A stretch of DNA of 64,000 bases from Latrodectus hesperus (GCA_037975125.1 CM075853.1:28882295-28946294), one strand, 5' to 3'. Positions 1-11,570 are shown, counted from the first letter of the stretch. Notes: a model not told the origin generated them from the letters alone. Numbers and translations: made by a program.

Positions 1-984
1 GTCATGCATCACATAAATTTACTATACTTTTTTGTGCCCACTAGTTTTTTAGTTGATTTATTGTTTTATTTTAAAGTCGTTCGATATTTCATGTCATTCT
101 AATATCATTTTAGACTGCTTTAAATTAAAAATATTTTCACTTTTTATATTGCTTCCTATCAGAACCACCTGCCAGATCTTAGTTTATCCAGAAACTAAGA
201 TGCTATCAAATATTTTTCGTTACCTCAATCGACAAAAATAACGTTAATGAAATCCAGTAAAAAAAATAAAAATAAAATCCAGTAAAAAAATTTAAAAAAT
301 AACAATTGAAATATAGATTAGAAAATTCTTTGAACATAGCAAATTATACGATGATCCTGAGGAATATTAAATAAAATTAAAAATGAAATTCATTGTTAAA
401 ATTATATATTATTGAATCAATAAAGTTTATTAGATGAAATGGACCTAAGAAATTATTTTCCGTTTCGGAATTAATCCATAAAGAAATTGAAGTTGAATCT
501 CAAAATCTATTAAGCATTAAGAAGATAATATTATATCACATATGTGATATAATATTATTACAGAATCAGTTATGAATGTATAAACTGCGGGAAATTCCAC
601 TGCCTGAATTTAGAAGTAAATTTGAAGCTTGTAAAACATGTAAGGGAAATTTAAAACAAATATTTAAAATGCGTGGGATCTTGATGACAGTATAAAAATT
701 ATTTTGTTATTTTATAATCACATCATATTTTAAAGTTTATATTTTGCGCTTTGAAAACACAAGACTAAAATAGCAGTTAAGGACTATGTTGGTCTAATAT
801 AACAAAATGTAGACCACCGAAAATTGCGCCAATCTTGGTTGCCAATAATGGACCGAGATTTATATTAAGATAGAAAATATTGGAGCAAAATATTTTGCTG
901 CTTGTGATCTTGACGTCGAGGACAGTCTAACAATCGAAAGCTATTACATAGTTTTTTTTTTTAATATTACCATATCTTCTATCT
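1..984. other. AT-rich sequence without a supported gene
   Basis: No reading frame here looks like a protein and no RNA gene was seen. The only clear structure is the perfect palindrome at 525-558, listed separately. Confidence 0.5.
525..558. repeat. 34-bp perfect palindrome
   Basis: The arm ataatattatatcacat (525-541) is followed without a spacer by its exact reverse complement (542-558). It could extrude as a cruciform. No transposase or terminal repeats were recognised beside it, so its origin is unknown. Confidence 0.9.
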
Positions 985-1200
985 ATACTGGCAGCTTAAT
1001 GATTAAAGCTCTGATCTTCAGTTCAACAATTCGCGAGTTCGAATCCCATTTTAAGCAAGGCTGTTGTCAGTGGTTCGAAATCCACTTAAAAGTAGCTCTT
1101 CGTTTTATTAGCCCTTGTTTATACAGAATGAGTTTTGAGTGACAATCATACCAAACCAACCATCTCTTTCGTGAGTACTTTTCATAGATAAGAGCCAATA
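985..1200 (+). repeat. tRNA-derived SINE, family 'C' (my label), decayed copy
   Basis: A pol III B-box-like stretch (gagttcgaatccc) lies near 1036. A downstream block with tggttcgaaatccac is shared with the copies at 25441-25630 and 49200-49376. The three copies line up over about 170 bp but are strongly diverged, so this is an old family. The boundaries are approximate. Confidence 0.5.
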
Positions 1201-1471
1201 TTCCCTTGAACAAGGAAGGAAGCATGAACAACTCTCATGTAATCAAATGTGTATGCAGAAATGCTGCACCAATTTTCCGTAGGGAAATAGTGGTTGGGAT
1301 CTAACCAAAAACCTACGTCTTTGCCTCAAGAGATTCCTGTATGGGCTGTTGATAGAAATGAACGCATTCTTCTTAAAGCGTTCTTCTTCTTCTTCGAGTT
1401 GGGTTTGTATGTCATTGAGCACCTCTGCTTTTATCAGCATTTTGTACTGTTAACTCCAAACCCAATGTTTC

Positions 1472-4066
1472 TTAGTTCCATTTGCTCGGATCACCCACTT
1501 TATTAATAAAGTCTGATAACCCTTTAATGGAATCTAGGTGTAACTCTCTAGTATGGATGATGCCTAAAGAGGTTAATCTAGGGAGGGCAAGAGCCTCGCA
1601 TTCATAAATGATATGCTTGGCCGTTTCCTCTTGCATATGACATTTCCTGCAGATAGGATCTTGCTGAAACAGTCCCATTTTATGGAGATGTTTTCTGAAA
1701 TAGTAGTGCCCAGTTATGAAGCCTACGATTAAACGTATCTTCTGCCTAGAGCATCTAAGAATTTCATAGGAAATCCTCGCTGATGACCTACAGATCATAC
1801 CTTTAGCGTGGGTTTGACCAGGAGATTTGAGCCAAGCTTCATACATCTTCCGTTTTTCCCATCTGCGAACATTGGTTTTTGCGGTCTTCAAATTGATCCC
1901 ACAAAAAGGTTCTGGACCAATGGGAACAAAAGACGATCCTTGTTTAGCAAGCTCATCAGCCTTTTCATTACCTTCGATACCTTTATGCCCTGGCACCCAT
2001 ACAAGGATCACCCTGTTTCTAGTTGCCAGTTCTGTAAGAAGGTTTCTACACTCCAGAATCATTTTAGATTTGATTTCGAAGGAATTAAGCACTTTTAAAG
2101 CGGCTTGACTGTCACTGAAAATGAGAATCCGCTTATCGTAGTAGCCCTTCTTCATATTCAGTCGCAGACAGTGGATAATGGCCAAAACTTCTGCCTGGAA
2201 GACCGAAGCGTATCGCCCAAGGCTTACAGACAAGCTGATTCTTGGTGACACGCCACAAACTCCCAGACCTGAGAGGCTGTTCTTCAGTGATCCATCTGTG
2301 TACCAGATTAGATCTCCTGTTTTAGTTCCAAACATGTTGTTATCCCATTCCTCTCTAGTTGGAAAAACTACATCAAATGTCTTGTCAAACATGTATGTTT
2401 TTTCCATGATGTCAGATGGCATCAGAAAAATAGGGTCTTGAAATTTTCTGGTGATGCCCTTGTGCCCTTTGGCAACAGGCTGGTCATACCAGTGGTTTTG
2501 CAGCTTCATTCTATATGCATTCAATCTTGCAACGCTGCATATGAAGATGTCCAAGGGAGTCAGATCCAACACAACCTCCAATGCTCTGGTTGGCGTGGTG
2601 GAGATTGCTCCTGTGATGCAGAGACAGGCTAGTCTTTGTAGACTCCTCAATCTGTCAATCACAGTCTTCTGTTCCACCTTATGCCACCAGATCACACAGG
2701 CATATGTGAAAATGGGCCTGACAAAAGCTGTGTACATCCATAACATCAGTTTTGGATGTAAACCCCAGTTCTTACCAAGCATTCGCCTGCAAATCACAAT
2801 GCTTTTCTTTGCTCGGTTGATCCTATCATCAATGTGCTTATTCCAGGTGAGTTTCTGGTCTAAATAGATGCCCAGATACTTCACCTCTGAAGCCACATTG
2901 ATTTCAACATCAAAAAGTCTTGGTATGAAAAAACCTTTCCGTTTCTTTTTGCGTGTAAAAGGTACGAGGTAGGTTTTCTGAGGATTAACCATCAGGTCCC
3001 TATCCATGCACCATTGACCTACATAACTTAGAGCATCCTGCATGAGATGACAAGTTATGTCAAAATCTTTACCAAGGATAAGGATGACAATGTCATCAGC
3101 ATATCCCTGCGTATAATAACCCTTATCATTTAGATGTTTTATAAGGCTATTTACAACTAGGTTCCAAAGTAATGGTGACAGAACACCTCCTTGAGGACAA
3201 CCTCTAGTAGTCTTTTTTTCAAATGTTTCACCGAAGATGTTCATTTGTATATATCTATCCGAAATTAAGGCCTCAATCCAAGTACACAGGGTTTGATTAA
3301 TCCCTGCCCCTCTAAGTGCATTGAGGATGGATGGATGGGAAGTATTATCAAAAGCACCCTGGATGTCGAGGAAAGTTGCCAAGGCAATATCCTTTTGATC
3401 CAGAGTGGCTTCAATCTTGGAAACTAGCTGATGTAGAGCAGTCTCTGTAGATTTACCAGGTTGATAGGCAAATTGAAGAGCATGCAAGGGACTATTTCTA
3501 CCCAAGTAATCTCTAATATGCCGATCAATGATTTTCTCCATAATTTTAAGAAAGAATGAAGAAAGACTGATTGGTCTGTATGACTTGGCCTGGTCATAAG
3601 TGTCCTTGCCAGGTTTTGGAATGAAGACTATCCTAGTCTTTTGCCATGTCTTTGGTATATATCCCAGGGCCAAACTAGTTCTATACATTCTAGTTAGCAT
3701 TGGTATGACAACCTTTTCTGCCTTCTGGATCATGATGGGCATAACTCCATCAGGCCCAGGGCATTTTAGAGGTTTAAAGGCGAAAATTGCCCATTTAACA
3801 ATGTTGTAGTTTATGATATTTTTAGCAATGGTCCATTGATTGCTATTGACTCTTTGCAAAGAGCCAATGCAATGTTCCCCTTCGTTGCTATAAATATCTC
3901 TAGCTCCCGGGAAGTGAGTCCTGGTCATAATTTCCATAACCCCTTTTCCGGAAGCAGCAAAATTACCCTCCTCGTCTTTTAGGGTACCAACCAAAATAGG
4001 TTCATCCCTTTTAAGGAGTTTCTGGAGTCTAGCTCCTTCAGAAATAGAATCTATCTCGTCACAGAA
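1472..4066 (-). pseudogene. Retrotransposon ORF2, C-terminal part: reverse transcriptase, RNase H, zinc knuckle
   Basis: This is the catalytic half of ORF2, which copies element RNA into DNA at the nicked target. Counting from position 3994, RT motifs include FLDIQGAFD (about residue 208), RGCPQGGVLSP (264) and the active-site YADD (298-301). An RNase H domain follows, with its acidic set visible: YTDGS (D567), QAEVLAI (E602), FSDSQAAL (D628), then GHKGIEGNEKAD (H670, D680). A Cys/His knuckle of the form C-x2-C ... H-x4-C lies close to the C terminus. The frame is open for over 860 codons and continues the endonuclease frame upstream. Only a TAG at 4067-4069 separates the two parts, so I read them as one ORF2 broken by a single stop. 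No other frameshift was seen. Confidence 0.9.
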
Positions 4067-5101
4067 CTATCTCCAGGAGTTAATCTTGCTTTTTCTAACA
4101 AGTTTGTTATAATTAGTGAGGGCCCTTTTATAGTTCTCCCATTCACCATTTTTCTTAGCTTTGTTAAAAAGTTTTCTAACATTTGCTCTTTCGGCAGCTA
4201 GAGAGTCATTCCACCAAGGGCATTGGAGTTTAGCTCTTCTAGTGCGAATGGGGCAATTGTTATGATAAGAATCTAGAATACTTCTCTGTAGGAGATCTGC
4301 TGTAACTTCTAGATCGTAGTTGTCTCTAATAGGTCTGTTACCGAGCTCAATCAACCCAGTCAGTTCTTCTTGGAATTTCTTCCAGTCCGTCCTAACCGGG
4401 TCTCTGAATATGCGATCCAGACACACATTAGAGTGAATTTCAAAATGGATGTTTTGATGATCTGAACCAGAAGGTCGATCATCTACTTTCCAGTATTTGA
4501 TATTTTTACTAATCAGCGTTGTCGCTATAGTAATGTCAATTACTTCTGATCGATTGGAAGTAATAAAAGTTGGTTTGTTGCCAACATTTAGAATATCTAA
4601 CCCGTAGTTTAGAATAAATTCCAAAAGGTACTCACCTCTTTTATTTGTGTCCGTACTTCCCCAGACAACATGATGAGCATTACAGTCTAGTCCTAGGACT
4701 ACCTGTAAGTTGTTATTACTGCAAAAGTTCATGAGCTTGTGCAGAGAATGGTCAGGTGGAGCCTTCTCTTCATAGGGCAGGTATCCAGAGCCAAAAACAA
4801 TTTCCCTGTTCCTACCCTCTATGTTGAGTCTGACTTTCACAGCTGTCAGGTCCCTAAGAATAAATTCAGAGAGGGGAAGAACCTCAATGTTTTTATGTAA
4901 GAGTATACAAGTTCTAGCGTTACCATTAGTACAATAGATAAGCTTACCTTTAGTTCCTTTGAGACCACTGATTCTTCCCCTAACCAACCAGGGTTCTTGA
5001 ATCAGGGCCAGGTGTATATCCCCAGCAAGAAACTTCTTACTGAGGTTAGTAGTACCACTTCTACTGTGGTGTAGGTTGGCTTGAACTACCTTCACCCCCA
5101 T
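4067..5101 (-). pseudogene. Retrotransposon ORF2, N-terminal endonuclease domain
   Basis: This is an exonuclease-endonuclease-phosphatase (APE-type) endonuclease, which nicks target DNA to prime reverse transcription. The domain starts with VKVVQANLHHSRSGT (the conserved Asn). It then shows LIQEPW (catalytic Glu), LGLDCNAHH (Asp/Asn) and the terminal SDHQNI (Asp-His pair), so all key residues appear present. I chose the ATG at 5101 because it lies directly before the conserved core. An in-frame ATG at 5140 is the alternative. Either way the start lies inside ORF1, giving the ORF1/ORF2 overlap common in these elements. The frame ends in TAG at 4067-4069, in the same phase as the RT part, so this is a premature stop within ORF2. 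Confidence 0.88.
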
Positions 5102-6050
5102 CAGCAGGAGCAGGTTTATCAAGTACTTTAGCCTGCACATGGTGAAGGCCAATATAAAACCTATATCCCCTTACACGAAGAGTGGCAGCATCTAATTCAG
5201 GCACACTAAGAACGATGGTCCGCCCAGATGGGTCGTTCTTAATGTTAAGAATGTTCCACTCCAATGGAGTGACCCCACCGTTCTGAGCCTCGATTTTTCT
5301 CAGGAGCTCTTTAGGTTCCAGTTCATTACAGATTTTTGGCAGTTTTGCAATTATCTTAGTGGTTCTGACAAGTTTCCTTGCCTCACCCACCAAGAGTTTA
5401 TGTTCTTGCCAAGGGCTTATATCATTGACATTTTGTTCCAGCCACTTTGAGCTCTCCAGATCTGCACAATTGATAATAAGAGCCCCGTTTTCAAGTTTAC
5501 AGGATAGGAAGGTTGGGGCAAAGCCCTCCTCATTCCTTCCTATTTTCCTGGTTATCAAGAGTTCCAGGTCATAGGCCTGTTTCTCTGTTAACCGTTTTTC
5601 CGGATGACCTTCTAAGAGCACGGCCATCTTGATCGCCGTGAGAGCCGCCCTGTAAGTAAATCCCTCAGGTCCTTCTCTCTTGGCAGCCTTTCCAACCTTG
5701 CCCTGGTTCATCCGATTGGCAGGACGCTTCTCGCCTTTGGTTGCCTTGGGTTTTTCAACCCAAGTCCCCTCAGCGATTTTGCGCTCCTTCACCAGCCTCT
5801 TTTTCTGTGCACCAGATATTCTCTTTTTAAGCTTGATTCTGGTCAGAGAGTCAGTCATGCTAGAAATAGCTTCCTGACTCTCACCAGAAGAAGATGGTTT
5901 GGAGGTCATTTCTACCTCCTGTGAAGGTTTCATTGCTACCCCTTCATTAGATTGTCTCTGAGTTACCTTGTCTTTTTCAGAAAGGTCTGCCTCAGAAGTT
6001 TCTCCTGCAAAAGCAGAAATGTTTGTTATTTTCAATGTCTTTTCAGCCAT
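5061..6050 (-). CDS. Retrotransposon ORF1 protein (DUF4780-type)
   Basis: This is the first ORF of the LINE and probably the RNA-binding structural protein of its ribonucleoprotein. I chose the ATG at 6050 (MAEKTLKITN...); the open frame upstream of it has no better start. The first 120 or so residues are polar and charged with Lys/Arg clusters. The C-terminal half, from the FTYRAALTAIKMAV region to about HHVQAKVL, resembles the DUF4780 domain of arthropod non-LTR elements, as I remember that family. No CCHC zinc knuckles are visible, unlike many Jockey or R1 ORF1 proteins. The frame is intact and ends at 5061, overlapping ORF2 by about 40 nt. It is intact but belongs to a transposon, not to a host gene. 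Confidence 0.85.
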   Translation of the reverse strand: MAEKTLKITNISAFAGETSEADLSEKDKVTQRQSNEGVAMKPSQEVEMTSKPSSSGESQEAISSMTDSLTRIKLKKRISGAQKKRLVKERKIAEGTWVEKPKATKGEKRPANRMNQGKVGKAAKREGPEGFTYRAALTAIKMAVLLEGHPEKRLTEKQAYDLELLITRKIGRNEEGFAPTFLSCKLENGALIINCADLESSKWLEQNVNDISPWQEHKLLVGEARKLVRTTKIIAKLPKICNELEPKELLRKIEAQNGGVTPLEWNILNIKNDPSGRTIVLSVPELDAATLRVRGYRFYIGLHHVQAKVLDKPAPADGGEGSSSQPTPQ

Positions 6051-6371
6051 ATAATAACAGTAAATAATCTCAGGTAATATGACAGTCCACCCAGCATTGC
6101 CTGAGATACTGGGCAAGGCAAATTACTCTAGAAGTTCGCCAGGCAACTAGAGGCTCCGTTAAGACACCAATACCGCGGTGCCAATTAGCCCTAGGCACGG
6201 AACGCATAACACCAGGGTTTACGGGAGCTGGTTCGCGGCCTCTTATTCAATATTCGAGGCTATCCTGTTATTTCTACAGGACTTTCGGCGATCCACCACC
6301 TGCCGACGCGCCTGGTGGCTAGCTCAAGCCCCAGAGGGGTACGCATACCCCCTGGTTCCAGGTAAAGCGTT

Positions 6372-7977
6372 TCTACCACTAGAGTCAGTGAGTCTTTGAA
6401 AATAATTTTTCATGAAAATCAAAATAGTTCCTTGTAATTCTTATTTAGTAAATCTAACCAAATTGATTTCATTTTTATAATATGTAAAAAAATAATTTCC
6501 CCATTTATTTTTATTTTAAATTAAAAACCAAAGTGTCACAGGAAAGTTTAATTTAATAAAAGCGCCGTAAACTGCGTATTGCTTCTTTCAGCATCACATT
6601 TATTTTTTGATGCAGTGTACGTCACAATCAAATTGTTTTTTGCAAAAGAAATCAACGCATCATTCTTTTTGCATGGAAAGCAAATTGCTATTTGAACCTA
6701 GCCTTCCTGATTTTATACTTTCCGTTGCTGAAATACGGATTGATATTTTGTATTTTCTTTGTCTGAGTATGTTGTAATCCGCATCTTTATGAGTTATTTT
6801 TAAATAAAAGAATTTGCAGCTTTTCTGTTTTCAAAAAATTTAATCCCCCCTCCCGTTTATTTCAGCGAGTATGGTTTATATGTTAAAAAATGTCACGCGA
6901 TATTATTTTCCTTATCAAGATATTTTCGTTTGTTATTTCCCCATATGAGACGCTTTTAACTCTCCGTATATTTATTTTTTCATAAACTCTTATCGAGCAA
7001 AAGATAATAAAGCTCAAAAAGGGAAAAATAAGAAGGAAAAAGATCAAGTAAGAGAACAAATTTCTGAGTCCTCTAGTGCAGTTTAGCAGCGAACCATTTT
7101 TTCAAATCTACACGGGGGAAATAGCGAGATGCGCATTAAAATAAGAGGAAAAAATTCTTCGTCCGCAATTTTTATATTGTAGTCATGGAGCAAATCGTTA
7201 CCCCACTCAAACTGTGGAAGCCGTGCCAACACCCACAGACCGGTAGCAAATAAGAGTAAATTTGCCGGTAAAGTGACGCTAACGAAGACATCAGAAAAGG
7301 TTGTAAGGACAACAGTTATTGTTATTTTTGCCACTAGATGGCTGCACCTGTCAAACAAGTTTCTCAAATTGATTGAATGATGTCTGACAGGGTTATAAAG
7401 AAAACAAATTAATTCTATTTCCTTAAGTTATAAATGTTAAGTATATTTTATTCAAAAGTATTTTTAAATTATTGTTTATTTTTGTAATAATTGTAGCAGT
7501 TTATATTTCAGTTTTATGTTATTTTACTTTTATATCTTTTAACTGTTTATCTCAATGTTAACTGGAAAACGAACTGTATTTGAAAAAAACATGTTTTTGA
7601 GCGCCATGTTGAGTCTCTTCTCTGATACGATCGATGCTTAGTAAAATATGCATTAGATGCTGAACCTTGTTGAGTTATTTTGTATATCATGCAACCTAAT
7701 AAACTAAATACGAATGAACACCTCTAATAAGATTACAAAACACACAAGCGACAATTCAAATATTCAAGAAAGTAAGAAATATCTAGCAAGGCTTTTACGA
7801 CAAATCAAAATATTTCCCTCCCCTTTTTTCCTTGGAAACAATATTTGCGATTGACTTTATCAAGTTTTTTTAATGATGAAGAAGAATCATGACAAAAAAA
7901 AGATGCTCTACTCAATGAAATAAGCCATGTTTTGTCAGACATTTGAAAAATCTGCTGCAGGTTATAATTTGTATTAA
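6372..7977. other. Intergenic sequence, no supported gene
   Basis: Mostly AT-rich. A more mixed-composition island at about 7080-7370 has a 94-codon open frame on the minus strand. It shows no family resemblance and I do not call it a gene. At 7330-7350 lies gccactagatggctgcacct, close to the CTCF core motif. Confidence 0.45.
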
Positions 7978-8163
7978 TACTGGGTTCACACAACAAAGTA
8001 ATTTCGGTTTGCACCAGTGGATAGCGTTATGTTTTTTTCGTTATTCTTTTACCAATGTTAGTATATTTTTCTTTTGAGATATTGAAGTCGATACCTTTAG
8101 GTTGTTATTAAAAATAATTCCGTGTAATTTTATTTACAGCTGTTAGTTTACAGTCAGTTTTAC

Positions 8164-9191
8164 CATGGCTGCAAAAATAAATATTTTCGACACATTTTAC
8201 TTTGTCAGTCTTAGGTGCTGCTTTGCTTTTTCATAAAAAGCAAAGCAGCGGCTAAGACTCACAAAGAGATATGTGAAGTTTATGGTGTTGATTCCTTAAC
8301 AGAACACACGTGTCAGAATTAGTTAAAAAATTTTCGTTTGAACCTTCTGAATTTGATGACGACAAAATGAAAGTCATAATTCAATTGAATCGTCATATAA
8401 CAACTGTGTGAAAGATTGAAAAATAGTTAAATATATCACACACAACAATTGAAAACCGTATATGATGTGTTGGGTTTGTTAAGAAGATCGATATTTGTGT
8501 TCCTCAAGAATTTTTTAATTCTAATTAAATTTAGAAATTCACCTAACACAGAGAATCAATAACTGTAATACGTATTTCAAACGCAATGCAATTGACCCTT
8601 TTTTGAAATGAGTTATCACAGGTGAGGAAAAACAGATCGTCTACAATAACGTTAATTGAAAAAGAGATCATTGTCCAGGTATAACTGCAAACCAGCACAA
8701 ATCATACCAAAAGCTGAGTTGCCCCAAAAAGTAGAACATGCTGTCAATTTGGTGGGATTATAAAGGTAAATTTTTCCAAACAACCGAAAGATCAACTTTA
8801 ATTTTAACTGACTACAACTTACGAAACTGGAAAAAACAATCAAAGAGAAAAGGCCAAAGTTATAAAATCGGAAAGGAATCGTGTTTCATCACAACAATGC
8901 GAAGCCTCACTCATCTTTAGCAATATGTGTGAAATTATTGGCGTTGGGTTGGGAAGTAAAGTGGCATTTCCTATATAGATTCGACCTTGCACCATCAGAT
9001 TATCATTTATTTCAAAGTTTATAAAACTTCTTAAATGGTAATATTTTCAATTATAACGATAACCTCAAATTACACTTGGTGGTTGAGTTTTTTATTGTTA
9101 TGAACCAGAAATTTCATGATCGCGGGACCATAAAGTTACCAGAAAGATGGCAAAAATCATCGAACAGAATGGAAAATATTTGACTCATTAA
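8164..9191 (+). pseudogene. Mariner transposase relic
   Basis: Pieces of a mariner transposase can be read in shifting frames from an ATG at 8164. They include the catalytic-core neighbourhood around VITGDEK (near 8610), MLSIWWDYKG (near 8738), FHHNN where HHDN is expected (near 8885) and APSDYHLFQS (near 8990). The end PERWQKIIEQNGKY...TH precedes a stop at 9189. The order and spacing match the family of about 345 aa related to Hsmar1/cecropia-type mariners. Multiple stops and frameshifts make it non-functional. Confidence 0.8.
8207..8259. repeat. Hairpin-forming inverted repeat inside the mariner
   Basis: Arms 8207-8231 and 8235-8259 (25 nt each, loop cat) are complementary except at two adjacent positions, one of which is G-T. 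The inner 15 pairs (gctgctttgcttttt and its complement) are perfect. In intact mariners this region is ordinary coding sequence, so the fold-back looks like a later local inverted duplication. Confidence 0.8.
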
Positions 9192-9429
9192 AGTACATTT
9201 TATAGAAAAAATTTTTTATTTTCAATTAAAAACCCGAAATCACTTTTTTGCCTACCCAATACTAACTATGGATTTTTCATGAAAATGAAATAAATTGAAA
9301 TTCAATACCTTACTTTTCTTATACTTAAGTATAACTAAAAGTAAATTAGATAAAAAGCATAGAGAACATATTCTACATTTAAATATACTTTATTTAATAT
9401 TATTGAAAACACTTATTCTCATATTTAAT

Positions 9430-9447
9430 TATATATATATATATATA

Positions 9448-9531
<84 letters not shown>
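9430..9531. repeat. (TA)n microsatellite
   Basis: About 100 bp of TA dinucleotides with one short interruption (tttaa) near 9449. Open frames through it encode only alternating Tyr-Ile and are not genes. Confidence 0.97.
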
Positions 9532-9533
<2 letters not shown>

Positions 9534-10222
9534 TTAATTTTAAATATCACTTCAGCATATTCTCAACCTCTAGCAATTTAATAAATAAAATAATTTGTTA
9601 ATTAAATAAAATTGAATACATGTTATAGTCTTATTTCACGAAACTTTTTAACTATTTCCAAATATTTTCATTTTATGAAGCATTTCTATGGAGAAAACGA
9701 ATTCCCAGATACATTCTGATAGGTACAAAGAATTATTATTTTAATAAATAATACTTTCATTTTTTTTTACAAATTTATATTAATTATTTTATAAAAATCA
9801 TTGGAATATGTTATCTTTTTACATTTTGTTATAAAATGTATGAACAACGCCTTATAGATCTGTATTAAAAGTTTATAGAATGTGTATTAACTTTTCTCTC
9901 ATTAACAAAAATACAACTAATTATTCAGATTTTTAAATGGCTCTATCAAATGTTTAATAAAGAGATAATAGTTTATAAAAAATATAAAATGTGTTTGTAT
10001 TAATTGATTATTATACCTTAAAAAATAATTAATTAGAAACAAAGATTATATGTGATTAGACCTCTTAGCTGAGTGACCAAAGCTTTTTCTAGCTCAGGGT
10101 GATTTGCTTTTCTATAATAATTTAGAGAGGGAGTACTTTCGCTCGTACTATTTAATTTTTCAGATTTTTTTTGAGGTTTTAAAAATTGTCAATAGGCTGT
10201 TCTTTAGAATTACATATAAATA
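9532..10222. other. AT-rich intergenic sequence
   Basis: No coding, RNA or repeat structure that I can support. It lies between a TA array and the Tc1 element. Confidence 0.5.
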
Positions 10223-11570
10223 CACTACTGGCCATTAAAATTGTTACACCAGGAAAGCCGCACACCACACAGGTGAAATTTGCATGACAGGTAGAACTTG
10301 CTGTGATATGCAAATGATTAGATTTTCAGCGCATTCATACAAAGCAGGCGACAGTAGCGACATCTAAAATGTGGATAAAACCAGAGATTTGACAGCAGTT
10401 TTCTCATACTCAATTTCCGTTACAACGTTGTTTTCGGCAAAGAAAGTTGTTGTAATGCCTCGTGTAAGAAGAAATGCCTATCAGCACGTGTCTGACTTTG
10501 ATCGAGGAAGGATTATAGCCTACTAAGATTGCGGTTTATCGTACCGCAATATTGCTGCTCGCGTCGGTCGAGACCCCATGACTGTTAGCAGAAAATGGAA
10601 TCGATGGGTTCAGGACAATCATATGGAACGTCATGCAGGATCTCAGTGACCCCCCATCACTAATAGCAGAGAAGACAGACATCTTATCCGCATGGTCACA
10701 AGCGATCATACAGCCCTAAATCGAGGAATGGAGTCATTTGCAGCAGCATGGATTGTCTGCACGGCGACCATGGCTTCGGCTACCATTGATGCTGCGTCAC
10801 AGGAGCACCTTCAATGGTGTGATCAGCGACAAACCTGGTCGCGGGAATAGCATCAAGTCATCTTTACAGATGAATCTCGGTTCTGTATACAGGGCCATGA
10901 TGGCCGCATCCGTGTTTGGAGGCATCGTGGAGAGCGCGCATTGCCAGCTTGCATTGGACATCGCCATACTGGCTCATCTGCTGGAGTGATGGTATGGGGT
11001 GCCATTGGATACACGTCTCGATCACCTCTTGTTCGCATTACCGGCACTTTGAACAGCAGCCGTTACATTTCCGATGTGTTAAGGCCCGTGGCTCTGCCTT
11101 ATTTTCGAGGTCTACCTAATGCTTTGTTTCAACAGGATAATGCACGACCGCATGTTGCCCGTACTGTTCAGAACTTCCTTGATATAGAACAGGTTCGACT
11201 GTTACCCTGGCCAGCACGTTCTCCTGATCTGTCACCAATTGAGAACGTGTGGTCAATGGTTGCCGAGCAATTGGCACGCCATCACTCACCATCCACTACT
11301 GTCGATGAACTGTGGCATAGTTTTGAAGCTGCATGGACTGAGATCCCCGTACATGCCATACAATCTCTGTTTGACTCCATGCCTAGGCGGATAAATGCTG
11401 TTATTGCAGCCAGAGGTGGCTGCTCTGGCTACTGATTTCTCAAGATCTATACATCCTAATTTCCTGTAAATCTAATCACTTGTTCTTTCCACTATAATGT
11501 ATGTGTCCAATAAATATCGTTCTGTTATTTGCTTTCTTTCTTGGTGTAGCATTTTTAATGGCCAGTAGCG
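10223..11570 (+). mobile_element. Tc1-like DNA transposon, inactive
   Basis: Terminal inverted repeats of about 29 bp are visible. The left end (10223-10251) starts cactactggccattaaaatt. The right end (11542-11570), reversed, starts cgctactggccattaaaaat. TA lies immediately outside both ends (10221-10222 and 11571-11572). The 1348-bp element carries one transposase relic (10456-11435). TIR divergence and coding damage show that it is not active, though the 3' half of the gene is well kept. Confidence 0.92.
10456..11435 (+). pseudogene. Tc1-family transposase (DD34E), damaged
   Basis: It starts MPRVRRNAYQHVSDFDRGR and continues through the N-terminal paired-like helix-turn-helix region to the DDE core. 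The catalytic triad is visible: FTDESRF, FQQDNARPH, then SPIENVW with 34 residues between the second Asp and the Glu, the Tc1 signature. It ends RINAVIAARGGCSGY and stops at 11433. In-frame stops occur after residue 23 and near residue 65, and at least two frameshifts lie between about 10720 and 10850 together with a small internal deletion. From 10941 to the end the frame is clean. The closest relatives I recognise are transposases annotated as Tcb1/Tcb2-like in arthropods. Confidence 0.9.

Larger units (their letters stand above)
1383..6362 (-). mobile_element. Near full-length non-LTR retrotransposon (EN + RT + RNase H, DUF4780-type ORF1)
   Basis: This is a LINE lying on the minus strand. 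Its 5' end is near 6362 and its 3' end near 1383, where it finishes in a GAA-repeat tail instead of poly(A). The order is a 5' UTR of about 300 bp, ORF1 (6050-5061), then ORF2 (5101-1472) overlapping ORF1, then a short 3' UTR. The 9-bp string taaagcgtt occurs just outside both ends (1374-1382 and 6363-6371). It is placed as a target-site duplication should be, but it is short. A 5'-truncated sister copy with the same 3' UTR and GAA tail is at 36931-37187. Apyrimidinic-type endonuclease, RT and RNase H together place it in the R1/I/Jockey group. I cannot name the clade more closely. One in-frame stop makes this copy defective on paper. Confidence 0.9.
7980..9259 (+). mobile_element. Decayed mariner DNA transposon
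   Basis: The right end, read on the minus strand, begins ttgggtaggcaaaaaagtga. The left end begins ctgggttcacacaacaaagt and then aatttcgg, so the two are clear but diverged terminal inverted repeats. TA dinucleotides flank both ends (7978-7979 and 9260-9261), the mariner target site. The span of 1280 bp is the usual mariner size. The interior is a transposase relic (8164-9191) with many stops. A fold-back at 8207-8259 lies inside it. Confidence 0.85.

Noticed and set aside
9295..9537. Long open frames of alternating Tyr-Ile, Thr-His or Cys-Val across microsatellites here and at many other places
   Set aside because: They are translations of (TA)n and (CA)n repeats with no start context or non-repeat coding content.
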